Assembly: GCA_963204795.1 (NCBI GenBank)
Contig: CAUJHX010000010.1
Span: 1-51,217 of the forward strand
Source: Pseudomonadota bacterium
GTDB taxonomy: Bacteria; Pseudomonadota; Gammaproteobacteria; Steroidobacterales; Steroidobacteraceae
DNA length: 51,217 nucleotides
Direction: 5' to 3'
Position 1 is the first letter of the stretch, and every line of letters starts with the position of its first letter. Positions 7,820-17,417 of the stretch are shown piece by piece. The notes beneath the pieces were generated by a model. The model did not search any database and was not told where the DNA came from. It saw nothing but the letters and a program-made list of their open reading frames with translations. The translations under genes and the position numbers were made by a program.

Positions 7820-9208
7820 ATGCCGGAACCCCGTCTGAAGATCGCCCGCCTCATCGCCGCACTGTGGCTGTGCGGTTCCGCGACAGTCCTCGCTGGTCCT
7901 GCGAAAGATCCCCCTGCGCCAGCTGAGGTGCCCGACGTCGGCACGGCCGATGCGGCCGGAGTCGACGCGGCCGCCGTCGATGCCGACATCGCGAGCCAGG
8001 AACTCTCGGGCGACGCGAGAATCCGGCTCGCGGCGGCGCGCGACTCCGTGGTGCAGATCCGCGGCTTCTTCGACCAGTCCGCATCGAGCGCATTCCACGG
8101 GAGCGGTTTCGCGGTCGATGATGGACGGCGCATCGTGACGAACTATCACGTCGTGGCGCAGGCCGTGTTGTACCCACGGCAGTACCGGCTGGAATACCTC
8201 GCGAGCGATGGGCGCACGGGGCCGTTGCAGGTGCTCGCGATCGACGTACGCAACGACCTCGCGGTGGTCGCAGCCGAGACCCTCGAATTGCCGCCCCTCA
8301 AGCTGCGCACCGGAATTCCCGCACAGGGCGAGCGCACCTGGTCGATCGGCTTTCCGCTGAACCTGGGTCTCGCGATCACCGAGGGCGTGGCGAACGGGCT
8401 GGTCGAGAGCAGCGTCGCGCAGCGCATCCATTACACCGGCGCGATCAACGGCGGCATGTCGGGCGGGCCTGCGCTCGACACGCGGGGTCACGTCTACGGA
8501 GTCAATGTTTCCGTGGTCACCGGCCGCCAGCTCGTGGGCTTCGTCGTGCCCGCGATGCACATCCCGGCGCTGCTCGCGCGTGCGAAGGAGCCGCTCGACC
8601 AGACGCTGAGCGCGCAACAGCTGCGCAGCCGCGTCACGGCGCAGGTGCTTGCCTACGAGGCGGAAGTGCTGGAAGCCGCGCCGGACGCGACCCGTACGCA
8701 AGTGGTGCGAGGGTACACGGTACCAACGCAGATCTCGCGGCATGTCGAGTGCAGCACGGTCGACGAACGCGGCCCGCACGTGCGCGTGCGGATGGAAACC
8801 GTCAGTTGCTGGATACCGGCCAGCATCACGGCGCAAGCGGGCGTGAGCGTGGCAGGCCTTTCGATGCAGCACCGGATCCTGCAGTCGATGGGTCTGCATC
8901 CCCTGCAGTTCGAACGGCAGGTGAACCGCCTCGCCGAAGTCCCGCGCCGCACGGGTGCGCCGGCGCACGTGGCGCCCTTCGCCTGCAGCGACGCACTCGT
9001 TTCACTCGACGGCTTCGATGCACGCATCTCCACCTGCGTGCGCCAGTACCGCTTGTTCGCCGGTCTCTACGATTTCGACGTGACCGTGGTCGGCATCGAT
9101 GACACGACCCAGGCGCTGGTGAGCCGGCTCGCGCTGCAGGGGGTCGGATTCGAGGCCGGCAGGCGAATCATGGAGCGTTACCTGGGAGCCCTGCAGTGGA
9201 CGCCGTGA
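7820..9208 (+). CDS. Trypsin-like (S1C) serine protease with unknown C-terminal domain
   Basis: Exported serine protease of 462 aa. A signal peptide (ARLIAALWLCGSATVLAG) is followed by a low-complexity Ala/Pro/Asp linker and a chymotrypsin-fold domain. The catalytic triad is complete: His110 in TNYHVV, Asp146 in VRNDLAVV, Ser214 in GGMSGGPA. No PDZ domain follows, unlike DegP. The last ~220 residues form an unrecognised domain with several cysteines (HVEC..VSCW, FACSDAL..STCVRQY) that may form disulfides. ATG 7799 is an alternative start giving 7 more residues; neither has a clear ribosome site. The stop overlaps the FHA gene by 13 bp, so the two proteins probably work together. Confidence 0.85.
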   Translation: MPEPRLKIARLIAALWLCGSATVLAGPAKDPPAPAEVPDVGTADAAGVDAAAVDADIASQELSGDARIRLAAARDSVVQIRGFFDQSASSAFHGSGFAVDDGRRIVTNYHVVAQAVLYPRQYRLEYLASDGRTGPLQVLAIDVRNDLAVVAAETLELPPLKLRTGIPAQGERTWSIGFPLNLGLAITEGVANGLVESSVAQRIHYTGAINGGMSGGPALDTRGHVYGVNVSVVTGRQLVGFVVPAMHIPALLARAKEPLDQTLSAQQLRSRVTAQVLAYEAEVLEAAPDATRTQVVRGYTVPTQISRHVECSTVDERGPHVRVRMETVSCWIPASITAQAGVSVAGLSMQHRILQSMGLHPLQFERQVNRLAEVPRRTGAPAHVAPFACSDALVSLDGFDARISTCVRQYRLFAGLYDFDVTVVGIDDTTQALVSRLALQGVGFEAGRRIMERYLGALQWTP

Positions 9209-10188
9209 TGCTGGTCGGGCAGGCCGACCCGCAGGGGCATCGCGCCCTGCCGCGACGCTTCGAGGGCGCCGGCACCGAATGTCGCGTGGGCCGCAATTTC
9301 GACTGCGACATCGTCGTGGACGACGAATACGCAGCCCCCATGCACACGCTCCTGACGCTGCTCGAGGACGGCCGCGTCCGCGTGCAGGATCTCGGCACCC
9401 AGAACGGGACGCGCGTCGACGGCGAACGGGTCCCCGTGGACGGCGGCACGGTCATCGAACAGGGCGAGGTGATCGTCGGGCGCACTCGGCTTCGCATCCG
9501 CACGCGCCACACGCCGATCGGACCGGAACGCCTCTTCCGGCGCGACTTCCTGCGCCGGCACCGCACAGTCCTCGCGGTGGTCGGCGTGTCGGCAAGCATC
9601 GCCTATGGCGGGTTCCTGCAGTGGCTCGAGGCGCCGGCGTTGATGCTCCGCAGCATCACGACAGCGGCGCTGCTCCTGCTCGCCGCAATCGCGACCTGGA
9701 CCGGACTCTGGGCACTCGTGTCGAAACTGAATCAGGGAAGTTGGGACGTCCGGACCCACGCGGCGATTGCCTCGATCGGTGCGGCACTCTGCGCCTGGGG
9801 GTACTGGCTGGCCGGGCTGCTGGCTTTCGCCATGCAATGGTCGGTGTGGGTCCGGACAGGCATCGCCGCTGCGGGCGCGGTGGCGCTCGCCGCGCTCTAC
9901 CTGCACCTGCGCAGGGCGACCCGTTACGGGCGCCGCACGGCGCTCGCGCTCGCCGGCGCCGCAACCCTCGTGATCGGCGCCATTGCGTGGATCGTCACGG
10001 TCGGCGTCGAGGATACCGACGTCAACCGTGTGAGCCTCGGCCCGGAAGTGCGGCTCGGGTCAGATCGCGTCGTGCCGAATCGCGACATGGCCGACTATCT
10101 CGCCGGGGTCGATGACCTGAAACTGGCCGCCGGCCGGGAACGCCAGAAGGCCCTGCTCAACGCGCCACTCGCTGACGCCGACAGCTGA
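9196..10188 (+). CDS. FHA-domain integral membrane protein
   Basis: 330-aa protein with an N-terminal forkhead-associated domain (about residues 5-103) showing CRVGR, the DDEYAAPMH strand and DLGTQNGTRVDG. FHA domains read phosphothreonine. The usual Ser/His of the recognition loop is partly altered here (APMH), so peptide binding is uncertain. About five or six membrane helices follow (from about residue 125 to 270) and then a short charged tail. The domain should face the cytoplasm. GTG 9196 has GGGAG 7 bases upstream; ATG 9208 is the alternative. It overlaps the protease gene, suggesting a link between a cytoplasmic phospho-signal and the exported protease. No Ser/Thr kinase is present in the window. 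Confidence 0.85.
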   Translation: MDAVMLVGQADPQGHRALPRRFEGAGTECRVGRNFDCDIVVDDEYAAPMHTLLTLLEDGRVRVQDLGTQNGTRVDGERVPVDGGTVIEQGEVIVGRTRLRIRTRHTPIGPERLFRRDFLRRHRTVLAVVGVSASIAYGGFLQWLEAPALMLRSITTAALLLLAAIATWTGLWALVSKLNQGSWDVRTHAAIASIGAALCAWGYWLAGLLAFAMQWSVWVRTGIAAAGAVALAALYLHLRRATRYGRRTALALAGAATLVIGAIAWIVTVGVEDTDVNRVSLGPEVRLGSDRVVPNRDMADYLAGVDDLKLAAGRERQKALLNAPLADADS

Positions 10189-10248
10189 GCCCGTTGAACG
10201 GTTACACTTCGGCGACCGCGTCCACCGGGTCAACGAGAGATCATCGCC

Positions 10249-11829
10249 ATGCGAACGAGCCGTGTACTCCTCGTGGGCCTCATGGGCTCCGTCCTCGGCT
10301 CCTGCGGTGGCGGCGGCGGTGGCAATGGCGGCGGCCCGCTCGTCGGGGGATCGGGCTTCACGCCCGGCGTCTTCACGGCATCGACCAATTTCGAGGCGCG
10401 CTGCGCGGCGCCGCGCACCGGCAGCGATCCGCAGGGTCGCCCCTGGCCCGATCGCCTCGGCACCGCGCTCGATGAAAAGAACTGGCTGCGGTCCTGGACG
10501 CACGAGCTGTACCTCTGGTATCGCGAGGTGACCGATCGCGATCCGGCCGCTTTCACCGTACCCGACTATTTCGATCAGCTGAAGACGAACGCGGTGACGG
10601 CATCGGGTCAGCCGAAGGACCGGTTTCATTTCACGTTGCCCACCGATGAGTGGCTGCAGGAATCGGAGTCGGGTACCTCTGCTGGCTACGGGTTGCAGTG
10701 GGCGGTTCTGTCGGACACGCCACCGCGCGATCTGCGGGTCGCGTACATCGAACCGGGCCCCACTTCGCCCGCCGCGGCGGTGAACCTGGCGCGCGGGGCC
10801 CGTGTGCTCGCGATCGACGGCATCGATCTCGTCAACACGAACGTGAGCGCCGAGATAGACCGCCTCAACGACGCGCTCGCGCCATTCGCCAGCGGCCAGT
10901 CGCATGCCTTCACGGTGCAGGACCCCGGCGGTGGACCGCAGCGCACCGTGTCGATGACCTCCGCGAATGTAACCTCCACGCCGGTGCAGGCCGTGCGCAC
11001 GTTCCCGACCGCGAGCGGCCCCGTGGGCTATCTCCTCTTCAACGACCACATCGCAACGTCGGAAGCCGGCCTCGTGAACGCGATCACCACATTACGCGAC
11101 GCGGGAGTCGTCGATCTCGTGCTCGACGTGCGCTACAACGGCGGCGGATTTCTCGACATCGCGAGCGAACTCGCCTACATGATCGCGGGCAACGCCCGCA
11201 CGAGCGGGCGCACCTTCGAGCTGCTGCAGTTCAACGACCAGCACACGGTGCGCAATCCCGTCACCGGTGAGACGCTTGCACCGCTGCCGTTCCATTCGAC
11301 GGCAGAGGGTTTCAGCGTGGCGCCCGGCACAGCGCTGCCTGCGCTCAATCTCGGGCGTGTGTACGTCCTCACCGGAAGCGGCACCTGCTCGGCGAGCGAA
11401 TCGATCATCAACAGCCTGCGCGGCGTGGACGTCGAGGTCATCCAGATCGGTTCGACCACCTGTGGCAAACCCTACGGCTTCTATCCCACGGACAACTGCG
11501 GCACGACCTACTTTTCGATCCAGTTCCGCGGCGTCAATGCGAAACAGTTCGGCGACTACCCGGAAGGCTTTTCACCTGCGAATACCGTGGGCGCCGCGGG
11601 CGTGTCGCTGCCCGGCTGCTCGGTCGCCGATGACTTCGCGCACGCGCTCGGCGACATCGCTGAAGGGCGGCTCGCGGCGGCGCTCAACTATCGCGCGACG
11701 GGCGGGCAGTGCGGCGTAGCGCCGAGCGGGATCGCGCCGGATGGCGTCGCAGGCAAGACTGCGCTGCCGCCCGGCGAACCGCAGGTGCGCAAGTCGCCCT
11801 GGCTCGAGAACCGCATCCTGCGCAGATGA
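10249..11829 (+). CDS. S41-family (C-terminal processing) peptidase lipoprotein
   Basis: 526-aa predicted lipoprotein: signal peptide to Cys19 (VLGSC) followed by a very glycine-rich tether. A PDZ-like segment spans about 145-240 (VAYIEPGPTSPAAAVNLARG, VLAIDGIDLV). The S41 catalytic domain follows, with LDVRYNGGGFLDIASELAYM, then TCSASESIIN holding the nucleophile Ser (381 or 383), and Lys407 in TCGKPYG as general base. It would cut proteins near their C-termini in the periplasm or at the outer membrane. The ATG start is preceded by AGAGA. It stands alone, 60 bp after the FHA gene. Confidence 0.88.
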   Translation: MRTSRVLLVGLMGSVLGSCGGGGGGNGGGPLVGGSGFTPGVFTASTNFEARCAAPRTGSDPQGRPWPDRLGTALDEKNWLRSWTHELYLWYREVTDRDPAAFTVPDYFDQLKTNAVTASGQPKDRFHFTLPTDEWLQESESGTSAGYGLQWAVLSDTPPRDLRVAYIEPGPTSPAAAVNLARGARVLAIDGIDLVNTNVSAEIDRLNDALAPFASGQSHAFTVQDPGGGPQRTVSMTSANVTSTPVQAVRTFPTASGPVGYLLFNDHIATSEAGLVNAITTLRDAGVVDLVLDVRYNGGGFLDIASELAYMIAGNARTSGRTFELLQFNDQHTVRNPVTGETLAPLPFHSTAEGFSVAPGTALPALNLGRVYVLTGSGTCSASESIINSLRGVDVEVIQIGSTTCGKPYGFYPTDNCGTTYFSIQFRGVNAKQFGDYPEGFSPANTVGAAGVSLPGCSVADDFAHALGDIAEGRLAAALNYRATGGQCGVAPSGIAPDGVAGKTALPPGEPQVRKSPWLENRILRR

Positions 11830-11989
11830 TGCGCCGGCTCCTGGCACGCGCCGATACGGTCTGCGTGAAATCGTTGTTGTGTCGTAGCGCGCACGAGCGT
11901 AATGTTCGCGCCGCGTTGCGGGGTGTGGTACCGCCCGTGACGCCCAGAGATGGTGGTCAGGACCCCTTGGAGGTGTGGAACCCAAAGAG

Positions 11990-12370
11990 ATGAACAAGCG
12001 CAAAGTGTCCGCCAGTAGCGAACCTGAGCCTCGTCTCCACAGAGTCAGTCAGTATCTCGAGAGGAATTTTCCCGACTTCTTCGCCGAAGCGCGTTTCCAG
12101 GTCGGTGACGACGACTATTTCCTCTACGCCCGCTTCGGGCAATACCTCGCCCGCTCCATCGAGCAGCGGCGCGTCTCCCGCGACAAGATCGCGCGGGGTT
12201 TCACAGTCCTCAACAAGATGGCCCGCATCTCCGCCCGCGATCCCGGCGTGCGCCGCATGCTCGTCTCCGGCCCGCTCGAGTACCTTGTCGATGCACCCAA
12301 GGCGCGGGCGCTCGCGCGCAAGCGCCTCTCGCCGATCGCGCAGGGCTACATGGAGAGCCTCTGCGAGTAG
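11990..12370 (+). CDS. Small conserved hypothetical protein
   Basis: 126 aa, charged and mostly alpha-helical (LHRVSQYLERNFPDFFAEAR, FGQYLARSIEQ, VSRDKIARGFTVLNKMAR). It has no signal peptide or membrane segment, so it is probably cytoplasmic. I do not recognise the family with confidence; the shape recalls small DUF7674-type proteins, but I cannot verify that. ATG 11990 is chosen; GTG 11975 would sit directly on the GGAGG at 11969-11973. That GGAGG is 16 bases before the ATG, so initiation is not well explained. It converges with the large membrane-protein gene, 3 bp apart. Confidence 0.7.
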   Translation: MNKRKVSASSEPEPRLHRVSQYLERNFPDFFAEARFQVGDDDYFLYARFGQYLARSIEQRRVSRDKIARGFTVLNKMARISARDPGVRRMLVSGPLEYLVDAPKARALARKRLSPIAQGYMESLCE

Positions 12371-12373
12371 GCG

Positions 12374-15300
12374 TTACCTCCAGTAGCCGTTGCTGCGCCA
12401 CGCGTGCCACGCCGTGCGCAGCCAGCGCAGCACCGCGAACGCGGCCCACACGGCCCAGGCGAACACGAGGGTCTTGAACACCCACAGCGGAAAGCTCAGG
12501 ACCATTGGCTCGGGCAGTACGCCGTTTGTGCGATCAACGAACCACGAGAAGCTGCCGCGCTGCGAGCCCGGCCCGATGACGCCCATGTCGGGCGTCGACA
12601 GGAGGCCGTCGCGGATGCCCGAGAAGAGAAGCGACGATACCGCCACGAACGTGAGCCCCGCGAGCACCACCTGCACGGCGTTGAACTGCCAGCGCGACAC
12701 CTCTCCCGCCCAGCTCCCGCGCCACCGCATCGCGAAAAGCCACACTGCGACGAGCGCGAGCACGCCCCACGAGAGCGTTGAGAGCCCGAGGCCGAGCAAA
12801 ACCCATTCGTGCGTCGCAAGCGGCGAGCGCCCGCTGCGGCCCACGAACCACGCGGTCAACAGGAACGCGATGATCTCGCCCCAGTACAGGATCGCGGGCC
12901 CGACACCGCTGCCCGCTGCGAACAGCGCCCATCGATCGGCGGGCAACCTGAGCGTCGTCGTCACATTGCTCGCCTTCGCACCGAGATCGAGCGCATCGGG
13001 ACGCACGACCGTCGCGATGCCGCGCGCCTGCGTGCTCGTCACATGCACCGTGTGCTCCCCCGGCAGGATCGGTATCGACAACTCGCCCTTCTCGGGGCGT
13101 AGCGCGAGCGGCTCGCCATCGACGCTCACGGCCGAGACGCGCGCATCGGCGGGCAGTTTCACGACGTGGCGACCGCCCTGGGTCGCGCGATAGCGCACGG
13201 CGAGTTCGGTGTCCGTCGCGCGTTTGCCGATCGACAGCGTTCGCTCCACCGCGTCGACCGCGAGCGCTGCACCCGGCACCGCCTCCGGCCGCGTGAATCG
13301 CGCAATCAGCTGCTCGCCGGGCCGCGGATGAAACTCGAACACCCATTCGCCCGAAATGTTCTCCGGAAGGGTGGCCGCGAAGCCCTCGAAGGCCGCATGC
13401 CACTGCGGGCTCACGCTGAACTCCCACACCTCGGCGTAGCGCGCATCGGCGGGCGCAGCCGTGAGCATCAATGAATCCGCGCGCGGCAGCGACGCATCCC
13501 ACGACACCTCCCGCTCGCCCGCGGCGAACACCGCGAGGGCGTCACGCTTGTCCCGCACTTCGACGGCCTGCGAAAGCACGGATTCGCCGGCAATCAGCGG
13601 AACCGGCAGCGAGAAGGCCGTGCGTTCGGGCGATATGCGCTGCACGCGCGTCTCGACGCGATTCTCCAGGTCGATCGTGAAATGACGCACGACGCGGACG
13701 AACGGGGGAAATTCGGGCGCCGCCTTGTCGAGCGACGCGACGCCGTTCGTGGCCGCGCGTGGCTCTCCACGCCGTGCGAAATCGAGCGAGCCGCCCGGCA
13801 TGCGCCCGTCAGCCACGCCTGACACATCCCACCCCGACGCACTCACGGCTACGCGCCTGGGCGGCCACGGAAACACGAGCTGCAAGGAATCGATCGCGGC
13901 AATGCGCCCCGTGATCGACACCGTGTGCGCACCCGGCGCAAGGGGCACCCAGAGCGTGTCTTCACCCCCGCGGCGCAGCGCGGGACTCGGCGCACCGTCG
14001 ACGGTCACTCCATCGACGAGCCACACTCCGGAGGCGGCCGGCACGGGCATCGCGAGACGCGTCAGCGCGCTCGCCTCGAGTGTGAGCGTGAGTCGCGACG
14101 CGTCGACGCTTACCCGCCCCGCGAGCATCTCCGCGCAGGTCGGCGTGCAGTCGGCCTGCTTCGTGAGCCGCCCCTTCAGCTCACCGAGCAGTTGCGCGTC
14201 GGGCAGCTGCGCGAGAGCGCGCGGCGCCGCAACGGCGAGCAGCAGAGTACCAGCCACCGCGAGCCAGGGCGCGATGGCGCGCGCGATCGAAGCGCGCAGC
14301 CGCGGCGGAAGGTACTGTGAGAGCCGCGGCCCGGTGCACGCGAGCAGCCACGCGAAAAACGCGGCGAGCAGCAGCACACCCACGACGCGCCACAATGACA
14401 TCAGCACCGGCCCCGCGATCACGAAGCGCGCGGTCTGTGTCGGCTCGACCGGGCCCGACCACGAGTACGCGTAGCTCTGGTACTGCCACGACGGAATGCC
14501 GGGCCCCGCCTGCACGATCGTGCCGGACGCGTAGCGCTCCGCGCGCGTCGCCACGACGCCCGATGACATGAGACCCTTCGAGGCGGTGAGCGCACCCGCA
14601 CTCTGGACCGCCTCGACCGCAGGGGCGGCCATGTCCGTCTGAACCGGCGGTGCAGCCGGTGCGCGCGCCGCGGACATCGGCAAGACTTCAGCGTAGAGCG
14701 GCCCGCCGCCATCGAGCTGCGGGTGGATCGCAAGCCGCAACTGCTGCCACATGAACGGCACGAGCGCGAGCGCGAGCACCGCGAAGCTCACCGTGCGATA
14801 ACGCACGGCGAAGCTGCGCAACCTGCCTTCGGGCGCGGCGCGCGCGAGTGCCAGCGCGGCGAGAAGATTCGCCCAGAGCCAGATCACCTGCGGAGAATCC
14901 TGGTACGTGAGGATGAGTGCGACGAATGCGAGCGCACCACCGAGGGGACCGCTGATCCAGCCGGCGAACACCGCGACGATCACGACGCCGAAGAGGCTCC
15001 ACAGGCCCCAGTTCTCGAGCCAGGCGCCCGGCGCTGCATCGACCCCGAGCGCTGCGACGAGCCGATGCCCCGGCGGCAGATTGAGCTGTCCGCTCACACT
15101 CTCGAAGCGGGTTGCCCAGCCGGTCGCAGGCAGTGCGCCGCGAGCGCGTGTGCTGCGCGCCACGGCCTGCAACGCAAGCTCCGGTGCGCGCAACTCGACG
15201 CCGGTGAGCGACTCACCGCCGCCGCGCGTCACGAGCAAGGGCTCATCGTTCAGTCTCGCGCTGCCGAGCGACCACGGCGCCGCCATGTCGAGCCGCCAGC

Positions 15301-16423
15301 CGGTTCGCATGCTGCCGCTCACCTGATCGACGGCCGTGAACCCCTCGTGATCGAAATCGAGCCACAGGGCGCGGACGAGCGACAGACGATTCTCGTCGGC
15401 GCTCACCATCCCGCGACTTCGCTCGATGACGGCGAGCGTGGTATCTCCGAGCACGCGCAGGGCGGGGTACTTGCGCCACTCTGCAGGAACGCTCGCCTGC
15501 GCCGGGTCGATGCTCTCGCCACCCTCGAGCGCGGCGACGCGCAGCCGATCCTCACCGGCCCAGCTCCAGATCTCCTCGGCGGGCCAGGGCCCGGCCGCTT
15601 TCGGTCGCGACATTTTCCCGAGGGTGCCGGTCGCGCGGGCGATGAGGTCGATCGTGAACTCGCCCGCGCGCAGCTGCACGCCCAGCCGACCGTCCGGATC
15701 GACACGCGCCGGCAGCGGCGAGTCGAGCGCAATCGGTGCAAACCCCGCGGGCAGCACGGGGCCGAGCAGCACTTCGCGACTGCTGCCGGTCGCGCGCAGG
15801 GTGAGGCGTGTGTCGAGTCGCGCGGGAATGCCATCGCTCAGCAGCCGGTGCACCTGGAGGTCGAAACTCTCCGCCTGCGCCGCACCTTCACGCGCGCCCA
15901 GAAAGAGCGCACCGCCCGTACGCGTCGGCGCATCGACGCGCGCACCGTCGATGGTGAGCTCCACGAGTCCGGTATCGAGCGGCACCGCCAGCGATTCCGG
16001 CCGCGCGGTCCACTCGAAACGCCCCGCAATCTGGTGCTCTCCCGCCGCGAGCCGCGCCCGAGGCGCGCCCTCGCGCGCGACAATAGCGCCGGGCCGGCCA
16101 TCGATCGTGACATCGAGCGGCCATTGCTCCGCGTTGCCGGGCAGCGCGACCCAGCTCTCCGCCTCGACCCGCCACGTCTGACGGAATTTCCCACCGCGTG
16201 CGTTTACGGAGAGCACGAGTCGCCCCGGCCAGGCGCAGTGATAGGCACCCGGGCTGCCGGGCGTCGCGCCAGGCGTCGCAAGCCACGGGCACTGGCGGTA
16301 CTCCTCGCCTGCCAGCACCCAACCGCGCCAGTCTTCGAGCGCGACCGGCAGTTTCGAGTCTGCCGCGAGAGCGGGCGCGGTCACAAACACGGACGCGAGC
16401 AGCAGTCCTGCGATACGGATCAT
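12374..16423 (-). CDS. Very large multi-domain membrane protein of unknown function
   Basis: 1349-aa protein I cannot assign to a known family. A signal peptide (LLLASVFVTAPALAA) leads into about 440 residues of beta-sandwich-like exported sequence. Then come three clusters of membrane helices: about residues 470-555, about 670-730 and about 1175-1348 (the C-terminus). Between the second and third clusters lies another ~430-residue exported beta-rich region. Periplasmic blocks separated by membrane bundles suggest an envelope-assembly, polysaccharide or sensing role, but no motif proves it. ATG 16423 begins the signal peptide; GTG 16429 is possible and fits the GGGGG stretch better. It is divergent from the pirin gene, 73 bp away. 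Reading frame is intact throughout. Confidence 0.82.
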   Translation of the reverse strand: MIRIAGLLLASVFVTAPALAADSKLPVALEDWRGWVLAGEEYRQCPWLATPGATPGSPGAYHCAWPGRLVLSVNARGGKFRQTWRVEAESWVALPGNAEQWPLDVTIDGRPGAIVAREGAPRARLAAGEHQIAGRFEWTARPESLAVPLDTGLVELTIDGARVDAPTRTGGALFLGAREGAAQAESFDLQVHRLLSDGIPARLDTRLTLRATGSSREVLLGPVLPAGFAPIALDSPLPARVDPDGRLGVQLRAGEFTIDLIARATGTLGKMSRPKAAGPWPAEEIWSWAGEDRLRVAALEGGESIDPAQASVPAEWRKYPALRVLGDTTLAVIERSRGMVSADENRLSLVRALWLDFDHEGFTAVDQVSGSMRTGWRLDMAAPWSLGSARLNDEPLLVTRGGGESLTGVELRAPELALQAVARSTRARGALPATGWATRFESVSGQLNLPPGHRLVAALGVDAAPGAWLENWGLWSLFGVVIVAVFAGWISGPLGGALAFVALILTYQDSPQVIWLWANLLAALALARAAPEGRLRSFAVRYRTVSFAVLALALVPFMWQQLRLAIHPQLDGGGPLYAEVLPMSAARAPAAPPVQTDMAAPAVEAVQSAGALTASKGLMSSGVVATRAERYASGTIVQAGPGIPSWQYQSYAYSWSGPVEPTQTARFVIAGPVLMSLWRVVGVLLLAAFFAWLLACTGPRLSQYLPPRLRASIARAIAPWLAVAGTLLLAVAAPRALAQLPDAQLLGELKGRLTKQADCTPTCAEMLAGRVSVDASRLTLTLEASALTRLAMPVPAASGVWLVDGVTVDGAPSPALRRGGEDTLWVPLAPGAHTVSITGRIAAIDSLQLVFPWPPRRVAVSASGWDVSGVADGRMPGGSLDFARRGEPRAATNGVASLDKAAPEFPPFVRVVRHFTIDLENRVETRVQRISPERTAFSLPVPLIAGESVLSQAVEVRDKRDALAVFAAGEREVSWDASLPRADSLMLTAAPADARYAEVWEFSVSPQWHAAFEGFAATLPENISGEWVFEFHPRPGEQLIARFTRPEAVPGAALAVDAVERTLSIGKRATDTELAVRYRATQGGRHVVKLPADARVSAVSVDGEPLALRPEKGELSIPILPGEHTVHVTSTQARGIATVVRPDALDLGAKASNVTTTLRLPADRWALFAAGSGVGPAILYWGEIIAFLLTAWFVGRSGRSPLATHEWVLLGLGLSTLSWGVLALVAVWLFAMRWRGSWAGEVSRWQFNAVQVVLAGLTFVAVSSLLFSGIRDGLLSTPDMGVIGPGSQRGSFSWFVDRTNGVLPEPMVLSFPLWVFKTLVFAWAVWAAFAVLRWLRTAWHAWRSNGYWR

Positions 16424-16496
16424 TGGCACGGTTACACCCCCGCGGGAATTGCGCCATGATCCACAGGTAGGGCAGAGACGTCGAGAGGAAACCGCC

Positions 16497-17363
16497 ATGA
16501 CCATCGAACAGATCATCGGGGGGCGCGCACGCGACATCGGCGGCTTCAGCGTGCGCCGTGTGCTGCCGGCGCCGGGGCGGCGCATGGTCGGGCCGTTCAT
16601 CTTCTTCGATCACATCGGGCCCGAGACGCTCGCCCCCGGCCGCGGCGTCGATGTGCGTCCTCATCCCCACATCGCGCTCGCGACCGTCACGTATCTCTAC
16701 TCCGGCTCATTCTTTCACCGTGACAGCCTCGGCTCGGCGCTGGAAATCCATCCCGGGGATGTGAACTGGATGACGGCAGGCCGCGGCATCGCACACTCCG
16801 AGCGCACGCCCGCCGCCGCGCGCGCGCAGGGATCACAAATTCACGGTGTCCAGTCATGGGTCGCGCTGCCTGACGGCCACGAGGAGGTCGCGCCCGCGTT
16901 CGCACACCATGACGCCGCATCGCTGCCGCACCTCGTCGTCGACGGCTGCGACCTGCGCGTGATTGCGGGGGAAGCCTTCGGCCGCCGCTCGCCCGTCGAG
17001 GTACTGTGGCCGACGCTCTATGTGGATGCCTCGATGCCCGCAGGCGCCGCGCTCGAGCTGCCAGCCGATCACACGGAACGCGCGGTGTACGTCGCCGCGG
17101 GCGAACTCGAGATCGACGGGCAGACGCTCGGCGAAGCGCAGCTTGCGCTCCTGACACGCGGCCTCACCGTGCGGCTGCGCGCCCTGCATCACTCACGCGT
17201 GATGCTGCTCGGCGGTGAACCCTTCCCGACGCCGCGCTACATCTGGTGGAACTTCGTCGCCTCGAGCCGCGAGCGGATCGAGCAGGCGAAACGCGACTGG
17301 GCCGGCGGCCGCTTCGTGCCGGTACCGGGCGAAAGCGAGTTCATCCCGCTGCCGGACGACTGA
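16497..17363 (+). CDS. Pirin-family cupin protein
   Basis: 288-aa cytoplasmic bicupin. The N-terminal metal-binding cupin shows RPHPHIALATVTYL, giving the paired histidines, and further down GRGIAHSER, giving the remaining ligands, as in iron-dependent pirins. FFHRDSLGS and the C-terminal FPTPRYIWWNFV block are typical of the family. Some bacterial pirins have quercetinase activity and others act as redox-linked regulators, so the role here is open. ATG 16497 follows AGAGGAA by 6 bases. It stands alone and converges with the M16 pair. Confidence 0.92.
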   Translation: MTIEQIIGGRARDIGGFSVRRVLPAPGRRMVGPFIFFDHIGPETLAPGRGVDVRPHPHIALATVTYLYSGSFFHRDSLGSALEIHPGDVNWMTAGRGIAHSERTPAAARAQGSQIHGVQSWVALPDGHEEVAPAFAHHDAASLPHLVVDGCDLRVIAGEAFGRRSPVEVLWPTLYVDASMPAGAALELPADHTERAVYVAAGELEIDGQTLGEAQLALLTRGLTVRLRALHHSRVMLLGGEPFPTPRYIWWNFVASSRERIEQAKRDWAGGRFVPVPGESEFIPLPDD

Positions 17364-17380
17364 AGCAGGTCTTGCTCTCC

Positions 17381-17398
17381 GCGCGGCGCGCGCCGCGC
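17381..17398. terminator. GC-rich perfect palindrome between convergent genes
   Basis: GCGCGGCGC directly abuts its own reverse complement GCGCCGCGC, an 18-bp perfect palindrome in the 54-bp gap between the pirin gene and the M16 gene. No T-tract follows on either strand, so it is only a possible bidirectional transcription stop. Confidence 0.3.
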
Positions 17399-17417
17399 GC
17401 CGCTCGCAGCCCGTTGC

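Noticed and set aside
14723..16459. 578-codon plus-strand frame inside the large membrane-protein gene
   Set aside because: Arg/Glu/His-rich translation without domains. The opposite strand has a signal peptide, clear membrane helices and proper codon bias.
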